Below are positions 26,007-34,832 of a stretch of 47,353 nucleotides of DNA, piece after piece. Both the position numbers and the translations under genes were made by a program. Source of the stretch: Actinomycetes bacterium. GTDB lineage: Bacteria; Actinomycetota; Actinomycetes; Streptosporangiales; Streptosporangiaceae. Position 1 is the first letter of the stretch; each line of letters starts with the position of its first letter. The notes beneath the pieces are model-generated. The model did not search any database. It was not told the DNA's origin and saw only the letters and a program-made list of their open reading frames with translations. The stretch is from the NCBI GenBank assembly GCA_021793235.1, contig JAJYTD010000034.1:1-47353 (forward strand). The letters are read 5' to 3'.

Positions 26007-26682
26007 CTATGCGTGCCGCGGTACGGCGCGCGACTCGGCCAAGGCGTCCTCCAGGAGCCGCTGGAGCACCGCAGGGGGCTGGACACCCGGGACCGGGGCT
26101 CTGCCGTCGATCACCACGGAGGGGACTGCGGTGACGCCCTGCTCGGCGGCGCGGCGCTCGTCGGCCCTGACGCTCTCGGCGTAGGCATCGCCGGCCAGGA
26201 GGGCGCGCACTTCAGCGGCGTCCACCCCGGCTTCGGCACCCAGGCGCTCCAGGATCCGCGGGTCGGCCACGTTGAGCCCCTCGGTGTGGTAGGCGCGCAG
26301 CAGGCGCTCCAGCATCTGCTCGGCCCGGCCGCGGTCGGCGGCCAGGTGGCACAGCCGGTGGGCGTCGAAGGTGTTCACCGGCCGGGAGAGGTGCATGTTG
26401 AGTTCCAGGCCCTCCGCAGCGCCCAGTTCCCGGATCCGGGCGATCCTGGCGGGCGCCTCACCGCCCCACCACTGCGCCATCATCTCGGCGGCCGTCGGTG
26501 TGGGAGCCGGGCCTTCCTTCGGGGCGGGATCGAGTTCATAACTACGCCAGACGATCTCCAGCCGGCCACGGTCGGCGACCCGCGCCACAGCGGCCGCGAT
26601 GCGTCTCCTGAGCGGCCGCGATGCGTCTCCTGCCGATGAAGCACCACGGGCACAGCACGTCGGCGTAAATCTCGACCTTCAT
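26007..26682 (-). pseudogene. DsbA-family (FrnE-like) oxidoreductase broken by a tandem duplication
   Basis: ATG 26682 has AGAGGAAG upstream and encodes MKVEIYADVLCPWCFIGRRR with the CPWC thioredoxin-fold active site. Immediately after, a 22 bp segment is repeated in tandem (26589-26632), adding one base out of frame. Removing one copy restores a continuous FrnE-type protein: IAAAVARVADRGRLEIVWRS, then FDAHRLCHLAADRGRAEQM, GVTAVPSVVIDG and a normal C-terminus. The present gene can give only a short peptide or a product without the active site. Confidence 0.88.
26589..26632. repeat. Perfect 22 bp tandem duplication
   Basis: Bases 26589-26610 and 26611-26632 are identical and adjacent. They lie inside the dsbA-like gene and cause its frameshift. 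Confidence 0.97.
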
Positions 26683-26732
26683 GATCTTCCTCTGAATCGT
26701 TGGCGTATGCGTGGCGGACGAGCGCGACCGGA

Positions 26733-26979
26733 TCAGGAGCCGGCCTTCTGCGGCCCCGGTCCGATCTCGCGGACCACGGTGTAGGTGGGGGCTCCGCTCA
26801 TACGGGCCTCAGCCTTTCCCGACAAACCGTCCAGGGCCTTCTTGATGGCGGCCATCCGGCCGTCGGTGTCCGATGTCTCCACGAAGGCGCGGTAGTCCGC
26901 CTCGCTCGCCCAGTGCACGATGTTGTACACGCGGGTGCCGTCAGTGCTCACATGGAACCGAGCCGACCATGCCGGGCTC
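26733..26979 (-). pseudogene. Antibiotic biosynthesis monooxygenase (ABM) remnant
   Basis: The C-terminal half of an ABM-fold protein is preserved: ARFHVSTDGTRVYNIVHWASEADYRAFVET, then PTYTVVREIGPGP. Just upstream, EPGMV appears in a different frame, and the expected N-terminal strands are replaced by a stop-containing region. It is the third disrupted gene in a row on this strand, 50 bp upstream of the dsbA-like gene. The original protein probably oxidised a small phenolic or quinone; this is inferred. Confidence 0.6.
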
Positions 26980-27258
26980 CGTGCATCCGTTGTGCTCTTA
27001 TTTCCGCCTTGAGCGCGGATCCCGGTAGAACGTTCACGATCGATGGGCTCTGATTCTTCGGGCGCACACCGTGAAACCCGCGGGTGGCACAGCACACACA
27101 CCACCCCTTCCGGCTTTCGTGACCGTCCTGTGACCGATACGCTCAGCCGCAGCGGCCACCACCCCCCGCCCCGGCCGGCCCTCCTGCGCCCGCCCTGACC
27201 ACCCCCCGCAGCGGCCCCGCGCAGCCACGCCCCTGCTCCCGTTCAAAGGACACCCGAC

Positions 27259-27921
27259 GTGGGCCACCACACACCCTCCCGCACCCCGCGCCCCCCGCGC
27301 CCAACACGCAAACGCGCGATCGCGGCCACCGCCGCCACCGGCGCCCTCCTCATCGCCGGCGCAACCGCCGGCGCCGCCGCCCTCACCGGCAACGACACCG
27401 GCCCCGAAGCCGCCGCCACCATGGCGATCCCGCCCGCCCAGACCGCCGGCCCCCCGACCCCGGACACAAGCACCGCCCCCGCAGACCAACAACAGCAGAA
27501 CACCGACGACGCCCGCGAACAGGCCCTGAACAACGCCTCCCAGACCCTCAGCGGCTCCGCCGCACACCCCCCCGAGGAAGACGAGGAAGAACCCGAGCCC
27601 CAGCCCACCGACACCTCCTCCGACCTGACCCCCACCGGCGACGGCGGCGCCTGCCAGGCCTCCATGTACAGCGAACCCCAGCCCACCGCCAGCGGCGAAC
27701 AGTTCGACCCCAGCGCCATGACCGCCGCCCACAAGACCCTGCCGATGGACACCATGGTCCAGGTCACCAACCCCGCCAACAACAAATCGGTCACCGTGCG
27801 CATCAACGACCGCGGCCCCTACATCGACGGCCGCTGCCTGGACCTGTCCACCGCCTCCTTCGAGAAGATCGCCTCGCCCAGCCAGGGCGTCGTCGACGTC
27901 CAATGGCAGGTCGTGAACTGA
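27259..27921 (+). CDS. Secreted RlpA-like double-psi beta-barrel protein
   Basis: Protein of 220 residues. A basic start and hydrophobic stretch (RAIAATAATGALLIAGATAGAAAL, about 22-45) form a signal peptide or anchor. A disordered Gln/Glu/Pro-rich linker (about 70-125) follows. The C-terminal DPBB domain (about 130-220) has CQASMYSEPQPTASGEQFDPSAMTAAHKTLP and VRINDRGPYIDGRCLDLS, the RlpA signature with the active-site Asp. It may act as a lytic transglycosylase on peptidoglycan. GTG start with AAAGGA upstream. Confidence 0.9.
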   Translation: MGHHTPSRTPRPPRPTRKRAIAATAATGALLIAGATAGAAALTGNDTGPEAAATMAIPPAQTAGPPTPDTSTAPADQQQQNTDDAREQALNNASQTLSGSAAHPPEEDEEEPEPQPTDTSSDLTPTGDGGACQASMYSEPQPTASGEQFDPSAMTAAHKTLPMDTMVQVTNPANNKSVTVRINDRGPYIDGRCLDLSTASFEKIASPSQGVVDVQWQVVN

Positions 27922-27987
27922 CAGAACCCGCCCCGCCCGCCGTGGCACAATGCCCCGCAGGCCAGACCATGGGGAGGGGCGACACCG

Positions 27988-28191
27988 GTGTCCTCCAACG
28001 GATCCGGAACGGCGATCTCACCGACCGACCTCGTCGACGCCATGGAATGCGAGCACCGCAGCGCCCTCAAGACCGCACTGGCCGCAGGCGTGCCCGGCGC
28101 TCCCACCTGCGACAGCTGCGGCTATGCCGCCCCGCTCACCGGTCCCGCACCCTTGATCATCGGCGCCGACGGGAGTTGGATGGCCCCATGA
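27988..28191 (+). CDS. Small hypothetical protein, possible fragment of a RecB-like nuclease N-terminus
   Basis: Reading frame of 67 codons from GTG 27988. SPTDLVDAMECEHRSALKTALAAGV recalls the N-terminal segment of TM0106-type RecB-like nucleases (pattern SPTDL..xLxCxHLxAL). The C-terminal half (CDSCGYAAPLTGPAPLIIGADGSWMAP) has a CxxC pair and does not. It may be a genuine small protein or an eroded remnant. Confidence 0.45.
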   Translation: MSSNGSGTAISPTDLVDAMECEHRSALKTALAAGVPGAPTCDSCGYAAPLTGPAPLIIGADGSWMAP

Positions 28192-28506
28192 CACCGCCGG
28201 ACCTGTGCGCACCCCGCCGCCCGGCCACGGCCACCACCCACGGCACCCGCCTGACCACAACGGCCGCCCCCGGCCCGCACCGCTGCCCCGCAAAGCAGGC
28301 CACGGCCCCACAGCCCTACCGCACACGGGCTCGCACGCTCGGACCACAGCGGTACGATTCCTGGATCGTGGACCGATTCCCTCCCTGCACCCAGGCGGCC
28401 CAGGCCCGCATGGGACGGCGCGACGACCCCGCGCGGCCACAGCAGCCACCGACGCCACCGGGCACCGCCTGCGCCACCCCCTCCTCCCCAGTACGGCGCC
28501 CTCACG
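28192..28506 (+). other. Region without a confident gene
   Basis: A plus frame beginning ATG 28188 stays open to 28742 but has low-complexity Pro/Arg/Ala/Thr sequence and loses coding-like third-position bias after about 28380. TACGAT at 28354-28359 followed by GTG 28367 could be a leaderless start. Nothing here can be named. Confidence 0.3.
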
Positions 28507-28641
28507 ATGTCCGCGCACGAACACAAGCAGGGGCGCACGGCCCACAGCAGCCTGCCCGCCCCGGAACCGGAGACCGCCACCACACCCACCGACACCGCCG
28601 ACCTCCCGCAGGACCGCACCCTGCCCCACCCCCACGGCTGA
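28507..28641 (+). CDS. Small acidic hypothetical protein
   Basis: A 44-codon frame (MSAHEHKQGRTAHSSLPAPE...) with nearly all third positions G or C, ending in TGA just before the next small reading frame. No family recognised. TACGGC about 15 bases upstream could be a -10 element. Confidence 0.35.
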   Translation: MSAHEHKQGRTAHSSLPAPEPETATTPTDTADLPQDRTLPHPHG

Positions 28642-28728
28642 AAGACCCCACCATGCCCTACCCCCGCCACCGTGCGCCCTGCCCACCGCAACCGCCCACG
28701 ACGCTGCCGGAAGAAGAGGCGATCCCCG

Positions 28729-29061
28729 TTGGCACCCGCTGAAAACGGAAACACCCGCCTCAACGGCCACGACGACCCGCCCTCCAACACCCGCCACCCC
28801 ACCGGTGTGCGGGTCACAGCCGCCATCCTCGGCCTGGCCTGCCTGATCCTGGGCCCCGCCGGCTACCTCAACGCACTCTCGGCCGGCCCCGGAGCAGGGG
28901 AGTGGTACACCCTGGGATTCGGGGCATCGGTAGGCCTGCCACTGCTGGCCGCAGCCATCACCACAGTGGCCGGCGACCGCCGGGCGGCCCTGTGGGCACT
29001 GGCCCTGCTGGCCTGGCCCCTGCTCTACATCCCCGCGGTCCACCTGCTGGCCCCGGCCTGA
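28729..29061 (+). CDS. Small membrane protein
   Basis: Protein of 110 residues from TTG 28729 (AGAAGAGG about 10 bases upstream). Three hydrophobic segments: VTAAILGLACLILGPAGYL, FGASVGLPLLAAAITTVAG and ALWALALLAWPLLYIPAVHL. No known domain. It sits in a run of small same-strand genes ahead of a recombinase gene. Confidence 0.65.
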   Translation: MAPAENGNTRLNGHDDPPSNTRHPTGVRVTAAILGLACLILGPAGYLNALSAGPGAGEWYTLGFGASVGLPLLAAAITTVAGDRRAALWALALLAWPLLYIPAVHLLAPA

Positions 29062-29134
29062 CCCAGCGCCACCCAAGGCCCACGGCGCGCTGTTCACGCG
29101 CCCGCCCGAGCCCAGCACCCGCCCCGGAGGACAC

Positions 29135-29557
29135 GTGCCACCCAAGAACACCCGCCGCGCACCCGCCGCACCCCAGCCCCGACAGCGCACCATCAGCCGC
29201 ACACCGGTGGCCATCGACGAGCGCAGACGCTGGCCGGTGGCCCTCTGGTCGGCGCTGACCTGCGCCTGGCTCATCGGCTCCCCGCTGTTCCTGGTGCTCT
29301 ACCTGGCCGAAGGCTTTGCCCTGCTCAACGCCACCGAGATCACCGACACCGCCCGCCGCACCACCGCCCTGTACCTGACGGGCCTGGTGGCAGCCGCCCT
29401 GGGAGCTCCACTGGCCGGGGCCCTGACCGCCGCCCTCCTGCGCCGCAGGATCGCCGCGGCCCTGTTCACCCTCGCCCTGCTGGCCTCAGCCGGAGCGCTG
29501 TTCACCCTGGCATCCCCGGCCGAGATCCTGGCCGGAATCCGCGGCGGACTGGGCTAA
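29135..29557 (+). CDS. Small membrane protein
   Basis: Protein of 140 residues from GTG 29135. A basic Pro-rich N-terminus (about 1-32) precedes three hydrophobic segments (WPVALWSALTCAWLIGSPLFLVLYL; ALYLTGLVAAALGAPLAGALTAALL; IAAALFTLALLASAGALFTL). No family recognised. It is 30 bp upstream of the recombinase gene and may be co-transcribed with it. Confidence 0.7.
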   Translation: MPPKNTRRAPAAPQPRQRTISRTPVAIDERRRWPVALWSALTCAWLIGSPLFLVLYLAEGFALLNATEITDTARRTTALYLTGLVAAALGAPLAGALTAALLRRRIAAALFTLALLASAGALFTLASPAEILAGIRGGLG

Positions 29558-29587
29558 GACCCCGCCCGTGGGCCATCATGGTCCACC

Positions 29588-30814
29588 GTGGACCACAACA
29601 GCGACGACACCGGTGAGACCGCCCCCCTCATGCCGGGCCCGGTACGCCGACGCTTGGAGCAGGCCACCCCCAACATCCTGGTGGACACCCACGCACTGGA
29701 GGCGGTGCGACGCCGCTTCGACGACGAGCAGGCCGCCACCCTGGGCCGCTACCTGGCCTCGGCCCAATCCCCCAACACACTGCGCGCCTACCGCTCAGAC
29801 TGGGTCGCTTTCAGCGCCTGGTGCCTGGTCCAGGGCCGCCAATCCCTGCCGGCCGACCCCGTCGACGTCGCCGTCTACCTCGCCGCCGCAGCCGAAACCA
29901 CAAGTGAGAGCACACCCGCCCCCACCCCCCTGTCACCCTCCACTCTGGAACGCAAAGCCGCCGCGATCGCGGCGGTACACGCCGCCCACGGCCTGGACTC
30001 GCCCACCCGCGCCGACGTGGTGCGGATGACACTGCGCGGCATCCGCCGCCGCCGCGGCACCGCACCGCGCCGCAAACGCCCCCTCCTGCTGCCCACCCTG
30101 GAAGCGCTGCTGCAGGAGCGCCCACCACCGGGCCACCCCACCGGAGCGGCCCGGCTCCGCGACGCGGTGCTGCTGCTCACCGGATTCGCCGGAGCGCTGC
30201 GCCGCAGCGAACTGGCCGCCCTCACCTTCGACGACATATCCGCAGAAACCGACGCCCGCACCGGCGACCCCCTGCTCACCGTGACATTGGGCACCACCAA
30301 GACCGACCAGCAGGCGCGCCGCTTCCACCAGGTGGCCCTCCCGCGCGGACGGCGCCGCACCACCTGCCCGGTGTGCGCGTTCGCCGACTGGGCCGACCTC
30401 ATGGCCGCCCACCGCGACGGCGGCGCCCCCGCGGTACAGGCGTTCCTGCGCGACCACTCCCCACCCGAACCCGCCCACCGCTGCCACACCTACTCCGGAA
30501 CCGACCTGGCCGACGGCACCGGCCGGCCGCTGCTGCCGGCCATCGACCGCCACGGCCGCATCGGCCACCGCGCGATCTCCGGCCGCGCCGTGGCCGAACT
30601 GGTCAAAAAGTACGCCCGGCGGGCCGGCCTGGACCCCGAGGCGTTCAGCGGCCACTCCCTGCGTTCGGGCTTTGCCACCCAGGCGGCCCTGGGCGGAGCC
30701 CCCGACCGCGAAATCATGCGGCAGGGACGCTGGAGCAACCCCCGCACCGTGCACGGCTACATCCGCACCGCCGCCCCACTGGAGGACAACGCCGTCACCC
30801 GCCTGGGACTTTGA
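29588..30814 (+). CDS. Tyrosine recombinase / integrase
   Basis: Site-specific recombinase of 408 residues. The N-terminal SAM-like core-binding domain (about 45-150) includes SPNTLRAYRSDWVAFSAWC. Catalytic residues follow the family order: Arg206 (GALRRSEL), Lys238 (TKTDQQ), His356 and Arg359 (SGHSLRSGFATQAA), Trp382 in place of the second His, and the nucleophile Tyr391 (HGYIR). All are present, so it should be active. A CPVC pair at 260-263 is an extra. No attachment site or excisionase was recognised, so it may be a stand-alone genomic recombinase. Confidence 0.92.
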   Translation: MDHNSDDTGETAPLMPGPVRRRLEQATPNILVDTHALEAVRRRFDDEQAATLGRYLASAQSPNTLRAYRSDWVAFSAWCLVQGRQSLPADPVDVAVYLAAAAETTSESTPAPTPLSPSTLERKAAAIAAVHAAHGLDSPTRADVVRMTLRGIRRRRGTAPRRKRPLLLPTLEALLQERPPPGHPTGAARLRDAVLLLTGFAGALRRSELAALTFDDISAETDARTGDPLLTVTLGTTKTDQQARRFHQVALPRGRRRTTCPVCAFADWADLMAAHRDGGAPAVQAFLRDHSPPEPAHRCHTYSGTDLADGTGRPLLPAIDRHGRIGHRAISGRAVAELVKKYARRAGLDPEAFSGHSLRSGFATQAALGGAPDREIMRQGRWSNPRTVHGYIRTAAPLEDNAVTRLGL

Positions 30815-30828
30815 CCCCCTTCCGGGGG
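30815..30828 (+). terminator. CCCCC-TTCC-GGGGG hairpin
   Basis: Five-pair GC stem with a 4 nt loop starting at the base after the recombinase stop codon. Confidence 0.5.
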
Positions 30829-30961
30829 GATTCCCGGCCCACACCGCTCGGCCGCTCAGCGAACAACCGCGCCTTAGACGGTCAACACCAGCCGGGTCGA
30901 GCCCCGCCCGGATCCCCCTCTCAAAGAGCGGACCGTGTCTGTTATATGTCAAGATGCGTGG

Positions 30962-32584
30962 GTGATCGATGAGTTTCGCGCCGCTTTCCAGGAGCTGATC
31001 GACGCCTCCGTCGCAACGGACGCCCAGCAGTTCCCCCCGGCCGTCCAACGGGTCTACCACCTGGCATCCCAGGTGCCCGCCGACGAACGGGAACTCGCGC
31101 TGGAGGCGCTGGCCCCGATCATCAGCGGAGGCTACGCACTGCCCGGCATCACCGCCGACCTGTCGGTGGTCGCCGGCGCACTGGTGGAGATGGGCGCCGC
31201 ACCCGGCCCGACCGGAACCGAGGTCATGCGCCAGGTGCGCACCATGGGCCAGGGGGCGGCCGTGTTCCTCCACGCCTGGGAACGCACCGCCGCCACCCCG
31301 CCGCCCGACCCCGACGAGGTCACCGCGGCCGCCGAGGAACGCGTGGCCGCCGAACTGGGCGACACCGCCCCCACGGCCACCATGTGCTGGTGGACCGTCC
31401 GGCGCTACGCCCTGGCCGCCAAGACCATGCTCAGCGAACCCAGCGTGCGCACGGCCATGCGCGGCGACACCGAACTCCGCGCCGAACTGATCGCGATCTC
31501 CAATCAGCTCTGCCCCGCCCTCCCCGAATTCGGCGAGGTCCGCGCTCTACTGCGGATGGCCGAGTCGGTCTCGGCGCTGGTGTTGGACCGCGCCTCAGGC
31601 CGCGGCTTCCGGGTGCTCTTCGACGGCATCGGCGACAACTTCCAACTGCACACCCTGCTGGCCGACGCGCTGATCGGCGACGAGGGCCAGGGACTGGCCG
31701 GCGACCGGCCCGACCCGCGCTGGAGCGCCGCCTTCCGCGACACCGACCCCGACCCCGATGCCCCCGTCGTGAGCGGCTGGTGGAACCTGGTGGCCGCCGA
31801 CGGATCATGGGTGTGGAACGAGGGAGTGCCCGCCGACATCCCCACCGTCGACGGCGAACACCTGATCGTGCTGGACGAGCAGCCCTACCCGCGCTCCTGG
31901 AACGCCGGACGCCGCCACCCGCACGTGCGGGGCTGGCTGGAGGTCGAGGCGGAGCTGCCGCCCGAGGAGGCCGCCCAGTGGTGGGGGCGCGTGGCGCCGA
32001 AACCGGGAAGCGGCGGCAGGCACCGCCCCACTTCTGCTGCGGCCGCCGCCCCACAGGAGGCAGAAGCCGCCGAGCAGACGCGCGGGGACCCGCGCTCCTC
32101 CCGCGCTGAACAGCCGGAGGATGTGGCTTCTGTGCCTTCGGCTACCCAGCGGGCGCTGGGCCTGGTCACCGACCTCGCACCGCACTCCGGTCCGCAGCAG
32201 CCCGCACACTCCCCGCAGCCTGAGGTGGCCGAACAGCCCGTACCGCAGTGGGCGCTGTCCGACCGGGAAGCCGAAACCCCCTCCGCGGAAACAGAGGAAC
32301 AGGCGCCGCCGCGACAGGGCGGGGACGATGTGGCTTCTGTGCCTTCGGCCACCCAGCGGGCGCTGGGCCTGGTCACCGGCCCCGCACCGCACTCCGGCCC
32401 GCAGCAGCAGACGGCTCCGGCCGCCGAGGAGACCCCCCACACCCCCGAGGAGCGGCCCCTGCCCCAGGACGGGCCCACCGCCGGTACCGACCAGGAGAAG
32501 CCGGAGACGCCGGGAGCCTGGCTGGTGCCGCCGCTGCCGCCCGGCGTCTCCGACAGTGCCGCGTGGGGCCCGCCGTGGCTGTGA
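30962..32584 (+). CDS. Large hypothetical protein with repeat-containing disordered tail
   Basis: Protein of 540 residues that I cannot place in a family. The first 350 residues are folded-looking and acidic, mostly helical, with an end segment GWWNLVAADGSWVWNEGVPADIPTVDGEHLIVLD. From about 355 the chain is Pro/Glu/Gln-rich and disordered, with a 27-residue unit (DVASVPSATQRALGLVT...) present twice, ending PPLPPGVSDSAAWGPPWL. GTG 30962 was chosen. TTATAT at about 30945-30950 and the absence of a ribosome site suggest a leaderless transcript. GTG 30935 is the alternative. Confidence 0.75.
   Translation: MIDEFRAAFQELIDASVATDAQQFPPAVQRVYHLASQVPADERELALEALAPIISGGYALPGITADLSVVAGALVEMGAAPGPTGTEVMRQVRTMGQGAAVFLHAWERTAATPPPDPDEVTAAAEERVAAELGDTAPTATMCWWTVRRYALAAKTMLSEPSVRTAMRGDTELRAELIAISNQLCPALPEFGEVRALLRMAESVSALVLDRASGRGFRVLFDGIGDNFQLHTLLADALIGDEGQGLAGDRPDPRWSAAFRDTDPDPDAPVVSGWWNLVAADGSWVWNEGVPADIPTVDGEHLIVLDEQPYPRSWNAGRRHPHVRGWLEVEAELPPEEAAQWWGRVAPKPGSGGRHRPTSAAAAAPQEAEAAEQTRGDPRSSRAEQPEDVASVPSATQRALGLVTDLAPHSGPQQPAHSPQPEVAEQPVPQWALSDREAETPSAETEEQAPPRQGGDDVASVPSATQRALGLVTGPAPHSGPQQQTAPAAEETPHTPEERPLPQDGPTAGTDQEKPETPGAWLVPPLPPGVSDSAAWGPPWL
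32120..32407 (+). repeat. 81 bp direct repeat pair inside the hypothetical gene
   Basis: Bases 32120-32200 and 32327-32407 are nearly identical (about five differences). They encode the same 27-residue segment, separated by 126 bp, and are in frame with each other. Confidence 0.93.
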
Positions 32585-32753
32585 CACCCTCCCACGACTG
32601 AAAACCCGGGGGGCCGCCGCTCCGGCTCAGCGAAGCGAACCCCCTCAGGAACCTGGAGCGGCCCGGCCGGCACGGTGCGCAGGCGGGCCTGCCGTCCTGC
32701 CGGTGTGCCGCACCCGTGGGGCCGGCACCGTCGAACCGGACCCGGGGCAGGGG

Positions 32754-33266
32754 TCAGACCCGGCGGTGCCCGCCGCGGGGACTGCGCGCCTGCCGCCCCT
32801 CGTCCTCGTAGTCCTCGTCGTAGAGGCCGTTGAAGTAATCCTCCTCGGTGACGGGGCCGCCCTCATCACGCGACCTCCACCGCGAAGGCACGAACAGCGG
32901 CAGCAGCAGGACCACGGCCGCGGGCAGGTACACCCCCAGCCCTGTGAGGGTGAGGGCCCCCTCCAGCCCGGGCAGATCGGGCAGGCGCTCCACCAGGTCG
33001 GGGCGCACCACCTCCACGGCGGTCACCGCGATCAGGCCGAGCCCGGCAACACCCGGCAGGAGCGGGGTCAACCGGGGTGGGACCAGGGCCAGCCCGGCAA
33101 GCAGTGCCACCGCCCCCAGGGCGGCCACGGGGATCAGCCCGGTGGTACTGACGAAGGTCCCTCCGGACCCGTTGGTCTCGATGAGGCGGGGGAGAGCCCA
33201 GCCGGTCCCGAGCAGCACAACGGGAGCGAGGATCAATCCGACGAAGAATCCGGCGACATGTCGCAC
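32754..33266 (-). CDS. Membrane protein with acidic C-terminal tail
   Basis: Protein of 170 residues. Four hydrophobic segments (VAGFFVGLILAPVVLLGTGWAL; LIPVAALGAVALLAGLALV; LPGVAGLGLIAVTAVEVV; LTGLGVYLPAAVVLLLPLFV) precede a charged tail with EEDYFNGLYDEDYEDEG. GTG 33266 follows AGAGGAG by seven bases. An ATG 13 codons upstream (33305) is less well placed. No named domain; the acidic Tyr-rich tail is probably cytoplasmic. Confidence 0.75.
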   Translation of the reverse strand: MRHVAGFFVGLILAPVVLLGTGWALPRLIETNGSGGTFVSTTGLIPVAALGAVALLAGLALVPPRLTPLLPGVAGLGLIAVTAVEVVRPDLVERLPDLPGLEGALTLTGLGVYLPAAVVLLLPLFVPSRWRSRDEGGPVTEEDYFNGLYDEDYEDEGRQARSPRGGHRRV

Positions 33267-33495
33267 AGGCGCGCTCCTCTTTTCTCCGGGTCGAGCAAGC
33301 ACCATAGCGATATCCCCCCGCACATGGACATCTCGGACACACTGCGTAGTTTCCCGGAGCGTGGCGATACAACAGCAGCGAGCAATCCCGCCCCAACCGC
33401 GCCCCCTGAACCCCGCCCCCGCCGCCCCCCGACCCGCATCCGCGAACACACGCAGTAACCGGACACGGCCCGCCCCGCCCCCTAATGTGGGAAGG

Positions 33496-33912
33496 GTGAG
33501 CAACGAACCACCCCGCGACCCCGCCGACGACCCCGACATCATCGCCCTGGCCACCCGGGTCTTCTCCCTGGCCCGCACCGGCGACACCACGACCCTGGCC
33601 GCCTACCTCGACGCGGGCCTTCCCCCCAACCTCACCAACGACAACGGCGACACCCTGGTCATGCTGGCCGCCTACCACGGCCACGCCCCGACCGTGGCCC
33701 TGCTGTGCCAACGCGGCGCCGACGCCGACCGTCTCAACGACCGCGGCCAGTCCCCGCTGGCCGGCGCGGTGTTCAAAGGCGAGGACGCGGTGGTGGAGGC
33801 CCTGGTGGCCCACGGCGCCGACCCGCACACCGGCACCCCCTCGGCGGCGGAGGCCGCCCGCATGTTCCACAAGCACCACTACCTGCACCTGTTCGGTGCC
33901 CACCAGGACTGA
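33496..33912 (+). CDS. Ankyrin-repeat protein
   Basis: Protein of 138 residues with three ankyrin repeats, e.g. NLTNDNGDTLVMLAAYHGH and RLNDRGQSPLAGAVFKGEDAVVEALVAHGADPH. It is a protein-binding scaffold with an unknown partner. GTG 33496 is chosen; GTG 33487 is also in frame. TAATGT just upstream fits a leaderless promoter. The next gene begins 6 bp after its stop, so both are probably co-transcribed. Confidence 0.88.
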   Translation: MSNEPPRDPADDPDIIALATRVFSLARTGDTTTLAAYLDAGLPPNLTNDNGDTLVMLAAYHGHAPTVALLCQRGADADRLNDRGQSPLAGAVFKGEDAVVEALVAHGADPHTGTPSAAEAARMFHKHHYLHLFGAHQD

Positions 33913-33917
33913 GCCCC

Positions 33918-34823
33918 GTGGTGCCCCCGCCACCCGCCCACCCCCGCCCGGTGATCGACCCCGACGTGGACGAGGCCGACCGCGCCCTGCTGGCCGCCAC
34001 CCCCCAGGCGCTCACCCCGGCCACCCGCCCACCCCCGCGCCCCGCACCCCGCCCCCCGTCCCCGCCGCGGCCCTTACTGTGGGCCGGGGCGCTGCTGGCC
34101 GCGCTGGCCCTGATACGCGTCCCCGGGCTGGCGCCCGCAGCCGTGACCCTCCTCCTCACCCTGGCCGTCGCACTCCCGGTGGCCCTGGCATCGCGCAGCG
34201 GCCGCAGCGAACCCCCGGCCGCAGCCGCCGCACGCCGCCACCACGGCCGCTACCTCCTCGCCGAGGACTTCGACGCCCCCGCACGCGCCCTGCTGGTGCG
34301 CGCGCAAACAGCCGTGGACACGGTGACCGCCACCCCCCTGGCCGCGACCGGCCACATCGACCCCATCGACAACGACATCCTGCTGCCCCGCCAGCTCTGG
34401 GAGATCGCCACCGCCCTGCGCCGCATCACCGACCTGCGCGACCGCGCCCGCCTGCAGGCCCCCGACCGGTTGGGCATCGACGTCGACGCCCTGATCGCCC
34501 AGAGCCGCGCCGCACTCGAGGCCGCCCAGGAATCGGTCACCACCCGGGTGGCGGCCCTGGAGCGCTACGCCTCTTTCGTCACCGCCGCCCAGGAGCACCA
34601 CCAGCGCCTGCACGACCTGCACCGGCTCCTGGACGAACAGCAGGACTACCGCGACCTGCTCGCCGCCACCGCCGCCGACGAGCACGCCGTCGCCCACATC
34701 AGCGAACTCACCGACCGCGCCCGCCTGGCAGAAGCCGACCTGGAGCGCGCCCTGCAGGCGGCCCTGGAGCAGGCCCGCCTGCTGGCCCCCGGCGACGACC
34801 CCGGCGAGGACCCCGACACCTGA
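33918..34823 (+). CDS. Membrane-anchored coiled-coil protein
   Basis: Protein of 301 residues: Pro-rich N-terminus (about 1-50), a helical hairpin membrane anchor (PLLWAGALLAALALIRV and AVTLLLTLAVALPVALA), then a long, charged, mostly helical region (about 105-290) with heptad-like Leu/Ala spacing and the phrase YLLAEDFDAPARALLVRAQTAVD. Conserved as hypothetical in actinomycetes as far as I recall; function unknown. Two adjacent GTG codons (33918 and 33921) could start it. Confidence 0.78.
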   Translation: MVPPPPAHPRPVIDPDVDEADRALLAATPQALTPATRPPPRPAPRPPSPPRPLLWAGALLAALALIRVPGLAPAAVTLLLTLAVALPVALASRSGRSEPPAAAAARRHHGRYLLAEDFDAPARALLVRAQTAVDTVTATPLAATGHIDPIDNDILLPRQLWEIATALRRITDLRDRARLQAPDRLGIDVDALIAQSRAALEAAQESVTTRVAALERYASFVTAAQEHHQRLHDLHRLLDEQQDYRDLLAATAADEHAVAHISELTDRARLAEADLERALQAALEQARLLAPGDDPGEDPDT

Positions 34824-34832
34824 CCCGTGTCC

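Noticed and set aside
33230..33470. Open frames on both strands upstream of the ankyrin gene as a separate gene.
   Set aside because: Low-complexity Arg/Pro/Ala translation with no motif; the region is better explained as the promoter area between the divergent membrane-protein and ankyrin genes.
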